DNA of 64,000 bases from JAAXIE01 sp965204245 (GTDB lineage Bacteria > Chloroflexota > Dehalococcoidia > Lucifugimonadales > JAAXIE01). This document shows, in pieces, positions 8,040-16,578 of the stretch. How positions within the stretch are numbered: the stretch's first letter is position 1; each line of letters opens with the position of its first letter. The notes beneath the pieces are model-generated. The model did not search any database, was not told the origin of the DNA, and was given only the letters and a program-made list of their open reading frames with translations. The stretch lies in contig CBDBED010000003.1 of assembly GCA_965204245.1 (NCBI GenBank), forward strand, positions 1-64,000, written 5' to 3'. Made by a program: the position numbers and the translations under genes.

Positions 8040-9533
8040 ATGGGGCGTCCGAACTGGTACAGCGACCATCCGCCAGCGTGTACGTGTGCCACATGCGTAG
8101 CCAGAAGGGGCACCCACGGACGGCCATCGGCGAACAGACCTTCGCAGGCCCGCTCCACGCTGTGTACAGCTTGCGGTGGCACTGGTCGAGTCGATTCGAC
8201 CCGGATTGAATGCCCCGTCTGTCTAGGGACTGGCACGACGAGTCAAAGTTCGACGCCTCCACAAACTGAGCCACAGACGCAAGGCGGCCCTCCGCCACCT
8301 CCCGCACCACCTAGATTGAACGATCCCCCTCGAAGACCGCCTGACGGAGATGGCATAGGGTTAGGATGGCGGGTGTTCGCTGTCGGTGTGCTCGTTATAC
8401 TCATTGGCGTCACAGTCGCCTTCTGTGCCCCAGACTCATCTGATGATTCACCACGCCCCAGTACTACACGGCTTGTCAGCACGCCTCGTCCCGCGGCCGG
8501 CCCGACCCCCACGGTCCGCGCCTACGCCAATCCCACGCCTGCGCCGACGCCAATCCCCACGGCAGTCCCCACGCCCGTGCCCACGGCAGTCCCCACGCCC
8601 GTGCCTACGCCACTGCCAACACCGACGCCCAAGCCAGAGATTGAAGTCTTGCGCGAGTATGCTCTGGAGCTCATCAACGTAGACCGTGCAAGGCACGGCG
8701 TTACGCCAGTGGTCATGGGCACTAACGCTGCGGCCCAGCTCCACGCCGAAGATATGCTCGCACATGATTACCAAGGCCATTGGTGGGCAGATGGACGCAA
8801 GCCCTACATGGTCTATAGTCAGACTGGCGGGACTAGCTACGTGGCGGAAAATTCCGGGTCAGGCGGCTGGACCAATCAAAGATGGGAGCAGCAGAACTGC
8901 GATTCTTTCCGGGTGAGGTGCAATACGCCAAGCCCCAAAGAGGCCATCGAAGAATTGCAATGGGGCATGATGTACGATGACGCCCACGCCAATTGGGGGC
9001 ATCGGGACAACATTCTGGACCCGAACCACAGGGCAGTAAACATAGGCATCGCTTGGAACAAGAGACGGGTCACTTTCATCCAGCACTTTGAGGGAGGAGA
9101 CGTTCAAGCCAACTCGGCACCGATGCTCTCTCCAGAGGGATTGCTGACTGTTTCCATAAATAAGAACGCGCCTGGCATCAAGATCGGCGGGTTGGTCAGC
9201 GTGTATTTCGATCCTGTTCCCATTGCGATGACGGCCCGCCAAATCGATGCGCTGGACAGTTATTGCGTTGGAGGGGGACAGACTACGCGATGCGGGGACC
9301 CCGTGATACGCATCCTGGATCCGCCATCGCCGGGATCGTTCTATTCCAACTTGGATGCCAATGAGGTGGTGGCCGATACTTGGGTTGAGACAGACGACTC
9401 CTTCAGTTTCACGGCATCCGTGGGCCATCTGATCACCCAGTCTGGCGTCTATACCGTCACGCTCTGGCGTGACAGCGGAACGAACTGGTTCGATGAGACC
9501 GTGCTACAACTTTTGGTGGTGCAGCAGCCATGA
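8040..9533 (+). CDS. CAP (SCP/PR-1)-domain membrane protein with cytosolic zinc motifs
   Basis: About 497 residues. From the N terminus there is a short cytosolic head with DHPPACTCATC (Cys at 14, 16, 19) and a DnaJ-type zinc ribbon, CTACGGTG plus CPVCLGTG, near 42-65. A proline-rich stretch follows, then one TM helix near 110-130 (VFAVGVLVILIGVTVAF). A Pro/Thr linker of (I/V)PTAVPTP repeats at about 135-205 leads to a CAP domain (YALELINVDRARHG; HAEDMLAHDY; HANWGHRDNIL) and a beta-rich C-terminal region. CAP domains act outside the cell; in bacteria their roles are poorly known. The linker is encoded by short tandem DNA repeats around 8555-8605. The ATG at 8040 is preferred to the GTG at 7980 because the DHPP head of this family normally sits at the N terminus; neither start has a good ribosome-binding site. 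Confidence 0.7.
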   Translation: MGRPNWYSDHPPACTCATCVARRGTHGRPSANRPSQARSTLCTACGGTGRVDSTRIECPVCLGTGTTSQSSTPPQTEPQTQGGPPPPPAPPRLNDPPRRPPDGDGIGLGWRVFAVGVLVILIGVTVAFCAPDSSDDSPRPSTTRLVSTPRPAAGPTPTVRAYANPTPAPTPIPTAVPTPVPTAVPTPVPTPLPTPTPKPEIEVLREYALELINVDRARHGVTPVVMGTNAAAQLHAEDMLAHDYQGHWWADGRKPYMVYSQTGGTSYVAENSGSGGWTNQRWEQQNCDSFRVRCNTPSPKEAIEELQWGMMYDDAHANWGHRDNILDPNHRAVNIGIAWNKRRVTFIQHFEGGDVQANSAPMLSPEGLLTVSINKNAPGIKIGGLVSVYFDPVPIAMTARQIDALDSYCVGGGQTTRCGDPVIRILDPPSPGSFYSNLDANEVVADTWVETDDSFSFTASVGHLITQSGVYTVTLWRDSGTNWFDETVLQLLVVQQP

Positions 9534-9571
9534 AGCCACCCATGCGTAGGCCGAAAGAGTGAGGTACCCTC

Positions 9572-10108
9572 ATGACAAACCAACCCAACGACTCCCCTAA
9601 CCTTGAAGCCCTCTGGGCCGAGCACCTCCGCCACGAGTTCGACACCAAGAGCACGCCGGATACGCTGCTGACGATGGTGCAGAACGCCTATGTGAACCAT
9701 GTGCCGGTGATGACGGGCGGGTATGGGAAGGAGGCGCTTGATGGGTTTTATTCGACGCACTTCATTCCGAAGATGCCTGCGGATGTGGAGCTGACGCCTA
9801 TCTCCCGGACGGTGGGGGAGGACCGGCTGGTGGACGAGTTCATCTTCAAGTTCACGCATGACATGGAGATGGACTGGATGCTGCCGGGGGTCGCGCCCAC
9901 GGGGAAGCGGGTGGAGGTGCCCTTCGTGGTGATCGTGCAGTTCGAGGGGGACAAGCTGGCGCACGAGCACATTTACTGGGACCAAGCGACGGTTCTGGTG
10001 CAGTTGGGGCTACTAGACGCGGGCAGCCTGCCTGTTGCGGGGGTCAGGCAGGCCGCCAAGGTGGTCGACCCGCAACTGCCGTCCAATGAATTGATTAGCG
10101 GGCAGTAG
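9572..10108 (+). CDS. NTF2/SnoaL-like fold protein
   Basis: A 178-residue alpha+beta protein resembling the SnoaL/ester-cyclase branch of the NTF2-like superfamily. It has an N-terminal helical pair (LEALWAEHLRHEF), VNHVPVMTGGYGKEAL, FIPKMPADVELTPISRTVGEDRLVDEF and a final strand KLAHEHIYWDQATVLVQLGL. Family members bind or isomerise small hydrophobic ligands, and many are of unknown function. HEHIYWDQ is the conserved C-terminal strand of the cyclase-like group. The ATG follows a GAGTGAGG ribosome-binding site. It starts 38 bp after the CAP-protein stop on the same strand. No substrate can be inferred from context. Confidence 0.65.
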   Translation: MTNQPNDSPNLEALWAEHLRHEFDTKSTPDTLLTMVQNAYVNHVPVMTGGYGKEALDGFYSTHFIPKMPADVELTPISRTVGEDRLVDEFIFKFTHDMEMDWMLPGVAPTGKRVEVPFVVIVQFEGDKLAHEHIYWDQATVLVQLGLLDAGSLPVAGVRQAAKVVDPQLPSNELISGQ

Positions 10109-10140
10109 CGCTTGTGCGCTAACCGGCCTCCGAATGCGCC

Positions 10141-11067
10141 TTAGCCGCTGAAAGCCTCTCTAAGGGCCGCCGATGCCTCGGCTATGGCCTGGGCGCCCTT
10201 ATCCACCAGTTCGGGCATGCCGAAGAAGCCGTGGACGACGCCGTCGTAGCGGGTGCAGGCGGTGGGTACGTTGGCTTGGGTGAGGCGTCGCGCGTACTCC
10301 TCGCCCTCGTCGCGCAGGGGGTCGAACTCGGCGGTGATGACCAGAGCAGGGGGCAGGTTGGAGAGGTCGCTGGCCCGCATGGGGGAGGCGTAGGGCTCTG
10401 CTCCGTCCCCCTCGTTGCCGAGGTAGTGGCCCCAGAACCAAATCATGCCGTCGCGGGTGAGCAGGTAGCCGTCGGCGTTCTCCATGTAGGAAGGGGTGTC
10501 CAGCTTGAACTCGGTGACGGGGTAGACCATAAGCTGGTGTACGATGGCTGGCCCGCCCTTATCGCGGGCCATCAGGGAGACCACTGCGGAGAGGTTGCCC
10601 CCGGCACTGTCGCCAGCCACGGCCAGCTTGCTGGCATCGCCGTTCAGTGCAGAGGCGTTGGCGGCGGCCCATGCTGTAGCGGCATAGCAGTCGTCGGCAG
10701 CAGCGGGGTACTTGTGCTCCGGGGCTAGGCGGTAGTCGACGGAGACGACCACGCAGTTTGCCTGCTGGCAGAGATGGCGGCAGATGCCGTCGTGGGTACG
10801 CACGTTGCCGATGACCCAGCCACCGCCGTGGTACCACATGAGGATAGGGAAGGGGCCTGAGCCTGCAGGGGTGTAGATACGCACTGGTATTTCGCCCGCT
10901 GGGCCGGGAACGGTGCGGTCCTCGACCTTGCCGACCTCGGGGCCCGCAGCGCGGGGGCGATTATCGAAGTTGACGCGGGCTTCCTCAGGGGAACACTCGC
11001 TCACTGGAGGGAGTCCCAAGGACTCCACTGCTTCCAAGACTGCTGCGGTCTGGGCGTCCACTGGCAT
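10141..11067 (-). CDS. Alpha/beta hydrolase, hormone-sensitive-lipase (HSL) family esterase
   Basis: A 308-residue esterase of bacterial family IV. The oxyanion-hole motif HGGGWVIGN, the nucleophile elbow VAGDSAGGNLS, the acid in FDPLRDEGE and the catalytic His in DGVVHGFF are all present, so the enzyme should be active on short-chain carboxylic esters. It would act in the cytoplasm; no signal peptide is visible. A GAGGTG ribosome-binding site precedes the ATG. It is convergent with the NTF2-like gene (32 bp gap) and lies 91 bp downstream of the Uma2 gene on the same strand. Confidence 0.88.
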   Translation of the reverse strand: MPVDAQTAAVLEAVESLGLPPVSECSPEEARVNFDNRPRAAGPEVGKVEDRTVPGPAGEIPVRIYTPAGSGPFPILMWYHGGGWVIGNVRTHDGICRHLCQQANCVVVSVDYRLAPEHKYPAAADDCYAATAWAAANASALNGDASKLAVAGDSAGGNLSAVVSLMARDKGGPAIVHQLMVYPVTEFKLDTPSYMENADGYLLTRDGMIWFWGHYLGNEGDGAEPYASPMRASDLSNLPPALVITAEFDPLRDEGEEYARRLTQANVPTACTRYDGVVHGFFGMPELVDKGAQAIAEASAALREAFSG

Positions 11068-11158
11068 GTCGCACCTCGCTATTTCCGTTGTGGCTTGGGT
11101 TTCCCAGTTATTCTCTCCGAGGCAAGTTGGCAGGTTCTACCACTCCATGCCCCTTGCG

Positions 11159-11935
11159 CTACGTGTTGTGGCTTTGCTGTTGGCGCAGGCGCTCCAACTC
11201 CTCTTCAAGCTCGCGGGTGCGCGCCTCTGCTGCCAGCCGCGCCTCTCGCTCGGCCAATAGCGCCTCCTGCTCGGCCAATCGCGCCTCCCGCTCTTCAGGG
11301 AGATTGTTCAGCCATTCACCCGTCTCGCTGTCGCGCAGCAAGAACCTGCCGAGACCATCCTCCCAGCGGTGATAGAAGTCCACTCCCAGCACCTCGCTGC
11401 GAGACCATGTATCGCCATTGGCGTCGGTGTGCAGCTCAATCCTCTCGTATACGCCGTCTACGAGACGCTCGCCAATCAAGGGTTCCCCGTAATCATCGCC
11501 TTCCCTGTCCAACCTCCAATACTCGGGCACTCCTATCCTGGCGTATATGTCGCGCTTGACTCCGAGGTCGCGCTGTGCCGTGCTGGGCGACGCCACTTCC
11601 ATCACAAAGGCGGGCACGGGTCCCCATTCCTGAATACGATAGCTGCGACGCTGCCGCGATATGGTCTGCACATCCACTCCGAATACGACGTAGCAGTCAG
11701 GGGCGATTACCGAGCCGGGGCGGTCAGAGTCGTAGATTACGTTGGTGGGGCCTGCTACCAGTACAGTGGGGTCGTGCTCATAACGAGCCTCGATTATTGA
11801 CGTCACGTACCTTATAGGAAAATCCTGCTGCATTCCGTCCTCTGGGCGCTCGGGGACGTCGTCTATGAGTTCCCACCAAGGGGGCTGGTCACCGCCGGGG
11901 ACCGACGGGGCCTTGATGCGTTGAGGTGTGCTCAT
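11159..11935 (-). CDS. Uma2-family (DUF820) restriction-endonuclease-fold protein with C-terminal coiled coil
   Basis: A 258-residue Uma2-family protein of the PD-(D/E)xK nuclease superfamily, abundant in cyanobacteria and Chloroflexota. The conserved block VIAPDCYVVFG, FVMEVASPSTAQRDLGVKR and YARIGVPEYWRLDRE contains the putative active-site Asp, Glu and Lys/Arg positions. After the fold, about 50 residues form a charged heptad region (LAEQEALLAEREARLA). The ATG at 11935 has GGAGGG eight bases upstream, preferred to the frame start at 11950. A paralogue with the same architecture lies at 18743-19459. DNA binding or cleavage by this family is predicted from fold; cellular role unknown. Confidence 0.82.
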   Translation of the reverse strand: MSTPQRIKAPSVPGGDQPPWWELIDDVPERPEDGMQQDFPIRYVTSIIEARYEHDPTVLVAGPTNVIYDSDRPGSVIAPDCYVVFGVDVQTISRQRRSYRIQEWGPVPAFVMEVASPSTAQRDLGVKRDIYARIGVPEYWRLDREGDDYGEPLIGERLVDGVYERIELHTDANGDTWSRSEVLGVDFYHRWEDGLGRFLLRDSETGEWLNNLPEEREARLAEQEALLAEREARLAAEARTRELEEELERLRQQQSHNT

Positions 11936-12027
11936 GCGTGAGCCCTCCATGGAATGGGTACATTCGTCATTCTAGCATCCATGGGAATCGAGGCTGCCAA
12001 GGTAGCAAAAGGGGATAAACCACCCTG

Positions 12028-13137
12028 CTAGCTCTTCCGCAGGCCTGCTTGCACCATCAATGGCAACACCTTCTCGTTGAAGGTTGCCGCACCTGCTTCG
12101 TAGTCGACCCAGTGGAGGGCGATGCCTGATAGGCCGACGCGGTGCAGCTTGAGGAGTTCGTCCACGATCATTTCGGGGGTGCCGACGAGAGCGTAGCCGC
12201 CCCATCCGGCGATCAGCTCACGGCGCATGTGGATGATGCGTTCGGGGGGCATGCTGCGCTCGCCGCTGCCGGTGATGGCGGCGATGAGCCCGTCGACAGC
12301 CTCCCAGTCGCCCATCTCGTCGACGTAGTAGCGCAGGTAGTCCTGGGCTTCTTTTTCGGTGTCACGGCAGACGACGTAGCCGTGATTCAGGATGCCCAGG
12401 TCCCTGCCGTATTCCTCTCGGGCAAGCCGCTTGGTGTCCTTCACCAAGTCCTTCATGGTCTCAAGCTCGGGCATGGACTGGAAGCTGAAATCGGCGTGCT
12501 TTGCGCCGAAGCGGCGGCCTGTCTCGGACTGGCCTGCGTTGACGATGGTGGGATAGGGCTTTTGCAAGGGCTTGGGTTGGAGGTGGGCCTTCTTGCTCTG
12601 GAAATACTTGCCGGGGAAATCGAAGTCTTCGTCCTCGGTCCAGAGGCGCTTTACGAGGGTGAGCCACTCATCGGTGGCCTCGTACAACTCCTCGTGGCCG
12701 ATGGGGTCGATGCCGAACATGCAAATTTCGTCGGGCTTCTGGCCTGCTACGACGTTGAGGGCGGACCTGCCTCCGGCGATGTGGTCGACGGTGCAGCCCT
12801 GCTTGGCTGCAACGACGGGGTGGAAATAGCGGATGTGAGAGGTGTACATCACCTGTATCTGCTTGGTGACGGCGGCGATGCCGGCAGCCCAAGTGAACAC
12901 CTCGAAGGACTTGTCGTTGAACTCGACCTGGCCGCCGAAGCCACGCCAGCGGCCCAAGGGCAAGAGGAACTCCCAGCCCGCCTCGTCGACGGCTTGGGCC
13001 ACCCGCACGTTTTCCTCCCAAGTGGGGGTAAGGGTGCCCTCGGCATGGGTGATGGCCGTGCCCCCGCTCACGTTGAGGCAGAAGATGCCGAGCTTGAAGG
13101 CGTTGTCGTTGTATAGGGGTAGGTCGCCGCGTTCCAT
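12028..13137 (-). CDS. LLM-class flavin-dependent oxidoreductase, RutA/SsuD-like
   Basis: A 369-residue luciferase-like TIM barrel. The pattern GIFCLNVSGGTAIT, then EAGWEFLLPLGRWRGFGG, YTSHIRYFHPVVAAKQ, HIAGGRSALNVVAG and GGYALVGTPEMIVDELL resembles the pyrimidine/alkane-sulfonate monooxygenase branch (RutA, SsuD, DmoA), which uses FMNH2. HPVVAAKQ and NVVAG are flavin-phosphate-region motifs of that branch. It probably opens or oxidises a small organic N- or S-containing compound; no rut or ssu partner is adjacent. The SDR gene 26 bp upstream on the same strand is likely in the same transcript. Confidence 0.82.
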   Translation of the reverse strand: MERGDLPLYNDNAFKLGIFCLNVSGGTAITHAEGTLTPTWEENVRVAQAVDEAGWEFLLPLGRWRGFGGQVEFNDKSFEVFTWAAGIAAVTKQIQVMYTSHIRYFHPVVAAKQGCTVDHIAGGRSALNVVAGQKPDEICMFGIDPIGHEELYEATDEWLTLVKRLWTEDEDFDFPGKYFQSKKAHLQPKPLQKPYPTIVNAGQSETGRRFGAKHADFSFQSMPELETMKDLVKDTKRLAREEYGRDLGILNHGYVVCRDTEKEAQDYLRYYVDEMGDWEAVDGLIAAITGSGERSMPPERIIHMRRELIAGWGGYALVGTPEMIVDELLKLHRVGLSGIALHWVDYEAGAATFNEKVLPLMVQAGLRKS

Positions 13138-13163
13138 TTCTTGCCTCTTGTGTTCGAGGGCTC

Positions 13164-13910
13164 TTATGCCCGTATCACTGCTTGGGGTAACTCGATGAGG
13201 TGGTCGCCTTGCAACTGGAGCAGCTTGCCGGTGTCCTCCATGCCCAGCCGGGAGGCTAGGACAAAGCCGTTGCCAACGTGGTCGGGGCCGGGAAGTCGCT
13301 GGCGGACGTCTTCGGGAGCTTCCTCGGTGGCGATGGCCCCGCCCGGTGAGATGGCGACCACACAGATGTTTTGCTCCCTCTCTTCAACAGCCACGAAGCC
13401 GGTGAACTTGCGTATGGCCTCCTTGGACACGCCGTAGGGGCTGGCCCCGACGCCCATCTGCTCGGGGTCGGTGCCTCCATAGAGGCTGATGATGTGGCCG
13501 GAGCCCTGGCGTTCCATGTGGGGGAGGACGTGCTTGGTGCAGAGGAAGGTGCCGGTGAGGTTGGTCTCCATCACGTTGTTCCAGAAGAAGAGGTCGAGGT
13601 CCGCTACACGGGCCCAACGAGGGGCCCAAGAAAAGTGGGTGACGATGCCTGCGTTGTTCACCAGCGTGTCGATGCGACCATAGCGGGTGATGGCGGCGTT
13701 CACCATATCCTTGACGCTGGACTCCTGTCGCACGTCCACATGGACGGCCTCGACGTCAACGCCTAGTTCCCCCATCTCGCTGGCGACGAGGTCGAGGGAA
13801 TTGATGTCGGCCAGGGCTAGGCTGTCTCCCTGCAGGGCGAAGGTGCGGGCGATATGGCGTCCGATGCCTTGGGCCGCCCCGGTAATCAATACGACCTGCT
13901 GTTCGGGCAT
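13164..13910 (-). CDS. SDR-family oxidoreductase
   Basis: A 248-residue classical short-chain dehydrogenase. TGAAQGIG near the N terminus is the NAD(P)-binding glycine motif. LVNNAG, IISLYGG (catalytic Ser region) and YGVSKEAIRKF (catalytic YxxxK) follow, so the active site is complete. The ADIN acidic residue after strand 2 suggests NAD preference. CGGAGGAG precedes the ATG. It is upstream of and close to the RutA-like monooxygenase, so a two-step oxidation is possible but not shown. Confidence 0.88.
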   Translation of the reverse strand: MPEQQVVLITGAAQGIGRHIARTFALQGDSLALADINSLDLVASEMGELGVDVEAVHVDVRQESSVKDMVNAAITRYGRIDTLVNNAGIVTHFSWAPRWARVADLDLFFWNNVMETNLTGTFLCTKHVLPHMERQGSGHIISLYGGTDPEQMGVGASPYGVSKEAIRKFTGFVAVEEREQNICVVAISPGGAIATEEAPEDVRQRLPGPDHVGNGFVLASRLGMEDTGKLLQLQGDHLIELPQAVIRA

Positions 13911-14082
13911 TGATGTGCTCCTCCGTGTTGTCGTGATAATTGGGGCGTGACAACTGGGTGGCGGGTTGTTGGTGGAAGGCTAGCACTGCGTATGGGGGTG
14001 GTCAACTGACGGGGAGGTCTGAAGCCGTGGTTGGTCTTGACACCCCGATGGGGCAAAAGAATAATCCCCACCGGAGGTGCCC

Positions 14083-15138
14083 ATGGACTTCAGCCTTGAC
14101 CTGTTCCCCTTGGCATACCCTGACCGGCAGAGCGGGGCCGACTATTTTCGCCAGTCCTTGGACTTGTGCGAGATGGCGGACCAAGCCGGATTCAAGCGCG
14201 TGAAGGTGATTGAGCACTATTTTCATCCGTATGGGGGCTATACGCCATCCCCATCCACCTTCCTTGCGGCCATCTCCCAGCGTACGCAACAGGTGAGGCT
14301 GGTTACCGGCGCGGTCATCCCCGCTTTCAATCACCCGCTGAAGCTGGCTGGAGAACTGGCCATGGTGGATTGCATGAGCAACGGCCGGCTGGATGTGGGG
14401 TTTGCCCGCGCCTTCCTGCCTCATGAGTTTGAGGCTTTCGGCGTTGCCATGGATGAGAGCCGTGCCCGCTTTGAAGAGGGCATCGAGGCGGTGCTCCGGC
14501 TGTGGACTGAAGAGGAAGTGGACTTCCAAGGGCGGTTCCACCAGTTCAGCGGCGTCACGTCGCTGCCCAAGGTGGTGCAGCAGCCCCATCCGCCGGTGTG
14601 GGTTGCCACCGTCGCCACGCCCGAGTCCTTCATCTGGACCGGCGAGCGCGGCTACAACCTCATGGTGGTGCCCTATCTGGGCGATTTCGGCGAACTGGCA
14701 GAGAACATCAACCTCTACCGCGAGGCCTACAAGAACGCGGGGCATGGCGAGCAGGGCGGCATCATGATGGCCCTGCACGTCTATATCGCGGAAGACCGGC
14801 GGACAGCCGTGGATGAGGCAAAGGGGCCCATGGACGACTATATCCGCTGTTTCCGTGAGCCTGCCACTTGGTGGCTGAGCCGCCAGTCTTCCAACTATGC
14901 CCGTTACGGACGCATCGTGGAGCTAATCGATGCCCTGAACTATGACCGCATCCTCAACGAGACCCGGGCGCTCATAGGCGACCCCGACGACATCACAAAG
15001 CAACTCAGGTATCTCTTCGAGGTCTTTGGCGACGTGGAGCCCAGCTTCCAGATCAACTTCAGCATGGTCTCCGATGCCCAAGCCACGAGGACCCTCGACC
15101 TCTTCACCCGTGAGGTGATGCCCCGGTTCGCGGAGTAG
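14083..15138 (+). CDS. LLM-class (luciferase-like) flavin-dependent monooxygenase
   Basis: A 351-residue luciferase-like TIM barrel starting MDFSLDLFPLAYPDRQ. It contains VIEHYFHPYGG, TPSPSTFLAAISQRTQ, VTGAVIPAFNHPLKLAGE, MSNGRLDVGFARAF and a C-terminal LFTREVMPRF. The start chosen is the ATG at 14083, with GGAGG five bases before; the GTG at 14077 overlaps that ribosome-binding site. It is similar in layout to the enzyme at 5439-6524, and both belong to the same sub-branch. It is monocistronic between the divergent SDR gene and the convergent vWA gene. Substrate unknown. Confidence 0.85.
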   Translation: MDFSLDLFPLAYPDRQSGADYFRQSLDLCEMADQAGFKRVKVIEHYFHPYGGYTPSPSTFLAAISQRTQQVRLVTGAVIPAFNHPLKLAGELAMVDCMSNGRLDVGFARAFLPHEFEAFGVAMDESRARFEEGIEAVLRLWTEEEVDFQGRFHQFSGVTSLPKVVQQPHPPVWVATVATPESFIWTGERGYNLMVVPYLGDFGELAENINLYREAYKNAGHGEQGGIMMALHVYIAEDRRTAVDEAKGPMDDYIRCFREPATWWLSRQSSNYARYGRIVELIDALNYDRILNETRALIGDPDDITKQLRYLFEVFGDVEPSFQINFSMVSDAQATRTLDLFTREVMPRFAE

Positions 15139-15159
15139 CGGTCAAGTTCATTGGGCAAG

Positions 15160-15837
15160 CTAGCAGTGCCTGCGCCAGTTTTCCGGCCAGAACGGGGCGC
15201 TCTTGACGGGCGCGCGCCCCTCTTGGGCTGGCTTGGACTCCGGCTCTTCGTCTTCTTCCAGGACTTCGTCATCCGTGGGCTGCGAACCGTCCGTGAAATA
15301 GGCCACCGTCTGTGCGCTGGCCCGGGCATAGTTGCTGGCCCGTGCCGCATACACCGCTGGCTGGGTGGTCATGCCCACGGCTGAACCCTGGGCTGCCAAG
15401 TCCTCAGCGACAACGCGGTCGAGACCTTGGGACATCAACATGAACGCCCAACCCGCCTCTTTCCGCTGTTCCACCAAGGCCTTGATGGACTGCTGGGTGT
15501 GTTCTTTGCTGGCGTTCTCGTAGCCGTCGGTGTCCACCATCATCATCACCCGGTCCCCATCGGACGCCAGCCCGTCAGCGTGCTTGATTGCCCTGCCAAC
15601 GGCATCGAACAGGGGAGTCATAGCCCCCGGCGCATAGTCCTTGCTCTCCATCTTTGTCCACGAGGAGGCGGTGTCCTCGAAGAAGGTGAGCCACCGCTCG
15701 CTGTCGAACATGAATACCGTCAGGTGCGTATCCTCGGGCAACGTCTTCACATACTCATTCGCTGACGTCACCACCCGGTCTTCCTGACCCGTCATTGAAC
15801 CTGTGGCGTCCAGCACCACTACCGAATAGTTTGACAA
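15160..15837 (-). CDS. von Willebrand factor A domain protein
   Basis: A 225-residue soluble protein that is almost entirely one vWA domain. The MIDAS metal site is visible as VVLDATGSM (DxTxS form), Thr in APGAMTPLFDAVG and Asp in MMVDTDGYEN. Such stand-alone cytosolic vWA proteins usually act as metal-dependent protein-binding adaptors. The acidic, disordered C-terminal tail (DEVLEEDEEPESKPAQ) could be a partner-binding or regulatory segment. The start is a TTG at 15837 with GGAGGG six bases upstream. It is divergent from hsp20 with a shared AT-rich promoter region, which hints at stress-linked expression (inference). Confidence 0.8.
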   Translation of the reverse strand: MSNYSVVVLDATGSMTGQEDRVVTSANEYVKTLPEDTHLTVFMFDSERWLTFFEDTASSWTKMESKDYAPGAMTPLFDAVGRAIKHADGLASDGDRVMMMVDTDGYENASKEHTQQSIKALVEQRKEAGWAFMLMSQGLDRVVAEDLAAQGSAVGMTTQPAVYAARASNYARASAQTVAYFTDGSQPTDDEVLEEDEEPESKPAQEGRAPVKSAPFWPENWRRHC

Positions 15838-15868
15838 GGCACCCTCCTGAAACAGAATATCGCTATTG

Positions 15869-15885
15869 TAACATAATATATGTTA
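15869..15885. promoter_or_regulatory. AT-rich palindrome in the vWA/hsp20 divergent promoter
   Basis: Inverted repeat TAACATA - ATA - TATGTTA, perfect 7-bp arms, in an AT-rich island unlike the surrounding GC-rich DNA. Its position between two divergent starts makes a regulator-binding site plausible. The cognate regulator is unknown. Confidence 0.4.
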
Positions 15886-15920
15886 TAAGTCAATCTAGCT
15901 TTCTAGAATCCATCATTAGA

Positions 15921-15950
15921 CTTGACAAGATACACTAAAGGCTGTAATGT
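15921..15950 (+). promoter_or_regulatory. hsp20 promoter with HAIR-like inverted repeat
   Basis: TTGACA (15922-15927), 17 bp, TAATGT (15945-15950) is a good sigma-70-type promoter, about 85 bp upstream of the hsp20 start. Overlapping it, 15921-15940 reads CTTGACA-AGATAC-ACTAAAG. This is an imperfect version of the HspR-binding HAIR sequence (CTTGAGT-N7-ACTCAAG) with a 6-nt spacer. An hspR gene is present at 42213. Repression of hsp20 by HspR is therefore a reasonable inference. Confidence 0.5.
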
Positions 15951-16034
15951 ATGCGTTGAAGGGCTAGAGCACGGCAAACCGAGGAAGCAGAGCCCGAAAA
16001 CGAAGAAACAATGAGAAACAATGAGGAGGATGCA

Positions 16035-16505
16035 ATGACGACTATCAGGCGATGGGACCCGCGTGCAGGCTTGGGCCGGATTCCCCGGCACAGGGACTTT
16101 TGGGGACCGAGGTTCGACGCGCTCCATAACTGGCCCAACCGGCGTTCCACTTTTGGTCTGCCGGTGGACATCCATGAGACCAGTGAGCGCTTGGTGGTGC
16201 AGGCCGCCATGCCAGGGCTCAAACCCGAGGACTTCGACCTGACGGTTCAGGACAACGTCCTGACCATCAGCTGCGAGACCAAGTCCGACGTCTCTGGTGA
16301 AGAGGGGGCCTACCTCCACAGGGAGCGGGTCTTCGGTGCCTTCCAGCGCTCCATTCAGCTTCCCAAGACCGTCGACATCGACCAAGGGGAGAGCGTCTAC
16401 GAGGACGGCGTCCTCACCATCAACTTTCCTCACCGGGAAGAGGCCAAGCCCAAGCAGATCAAGATACAGGTCGGCCGCAACGAGGGCGAGGTAGAAGCTG
16501 CGTAA
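16035..16505 (+). CDS. Small heat-shock protein Hsp20 (alpha-crystallin family)
   Basis: A 156-residue holdase chaperone. After a short N-terminal arm come the alpha-crystallin domain (VDIHETSERLVVQAAMPGLK; DNVLTISCETK; GAFQRSIQLPKTVDID) and the GVLTINFPH strand, then a C-terminal tail with KQIKIQV containing the IxI anchor. These proteins form oligomers that bind unfolding clients in the cytoplasm for later refolding by DnaK/ClpB-type machines. The ATG at 16035 is chosen because GAGGAGGA lies just upstream; the frame-extending ATG at 16011 has no such signal. Monocistronic, with its own promoter and a strong terminator. Confidence 0.92.
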   Translation: MTTIRRWDPRAGLGRIPRHRDFWGPRFDALHNWPNRRSTFGLPVDIHETSERLVVQAAMPGLKPEDFDLTVQDNVLTISCETKSDVSGEEGAYLHRERVFGAFQRSIQLPKTVDIDQGESVYEDGVLTINFPHREEAKPKQIKIQVGRNEGEVEAA

Positions 16506-16550
16506 GTGGCCCAAACGTCCTAGCGGTCTCCGCTGAATAATCGGAATTCG

Positions 16551-16578
16551 GAGGGTCCCCGGAACTGCGGGGACCCTC
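16551..16578 (+). terminator. Rho-independent terminator after hsp20
   Basis: Perfect 10-bp stem GAGGGTCCCC / GGGGACCCTC with an 8-nt loop, followed by TTCCT, 46 bp after the hsp20 stop. Confidence 0.75.

Noticed and set aside
12142..13116. Plus-strand frame of 324 codons opposite the RutA-like gene
   Set aside because: Exactly antisense to a well-conserved enzyme and without family motifs.
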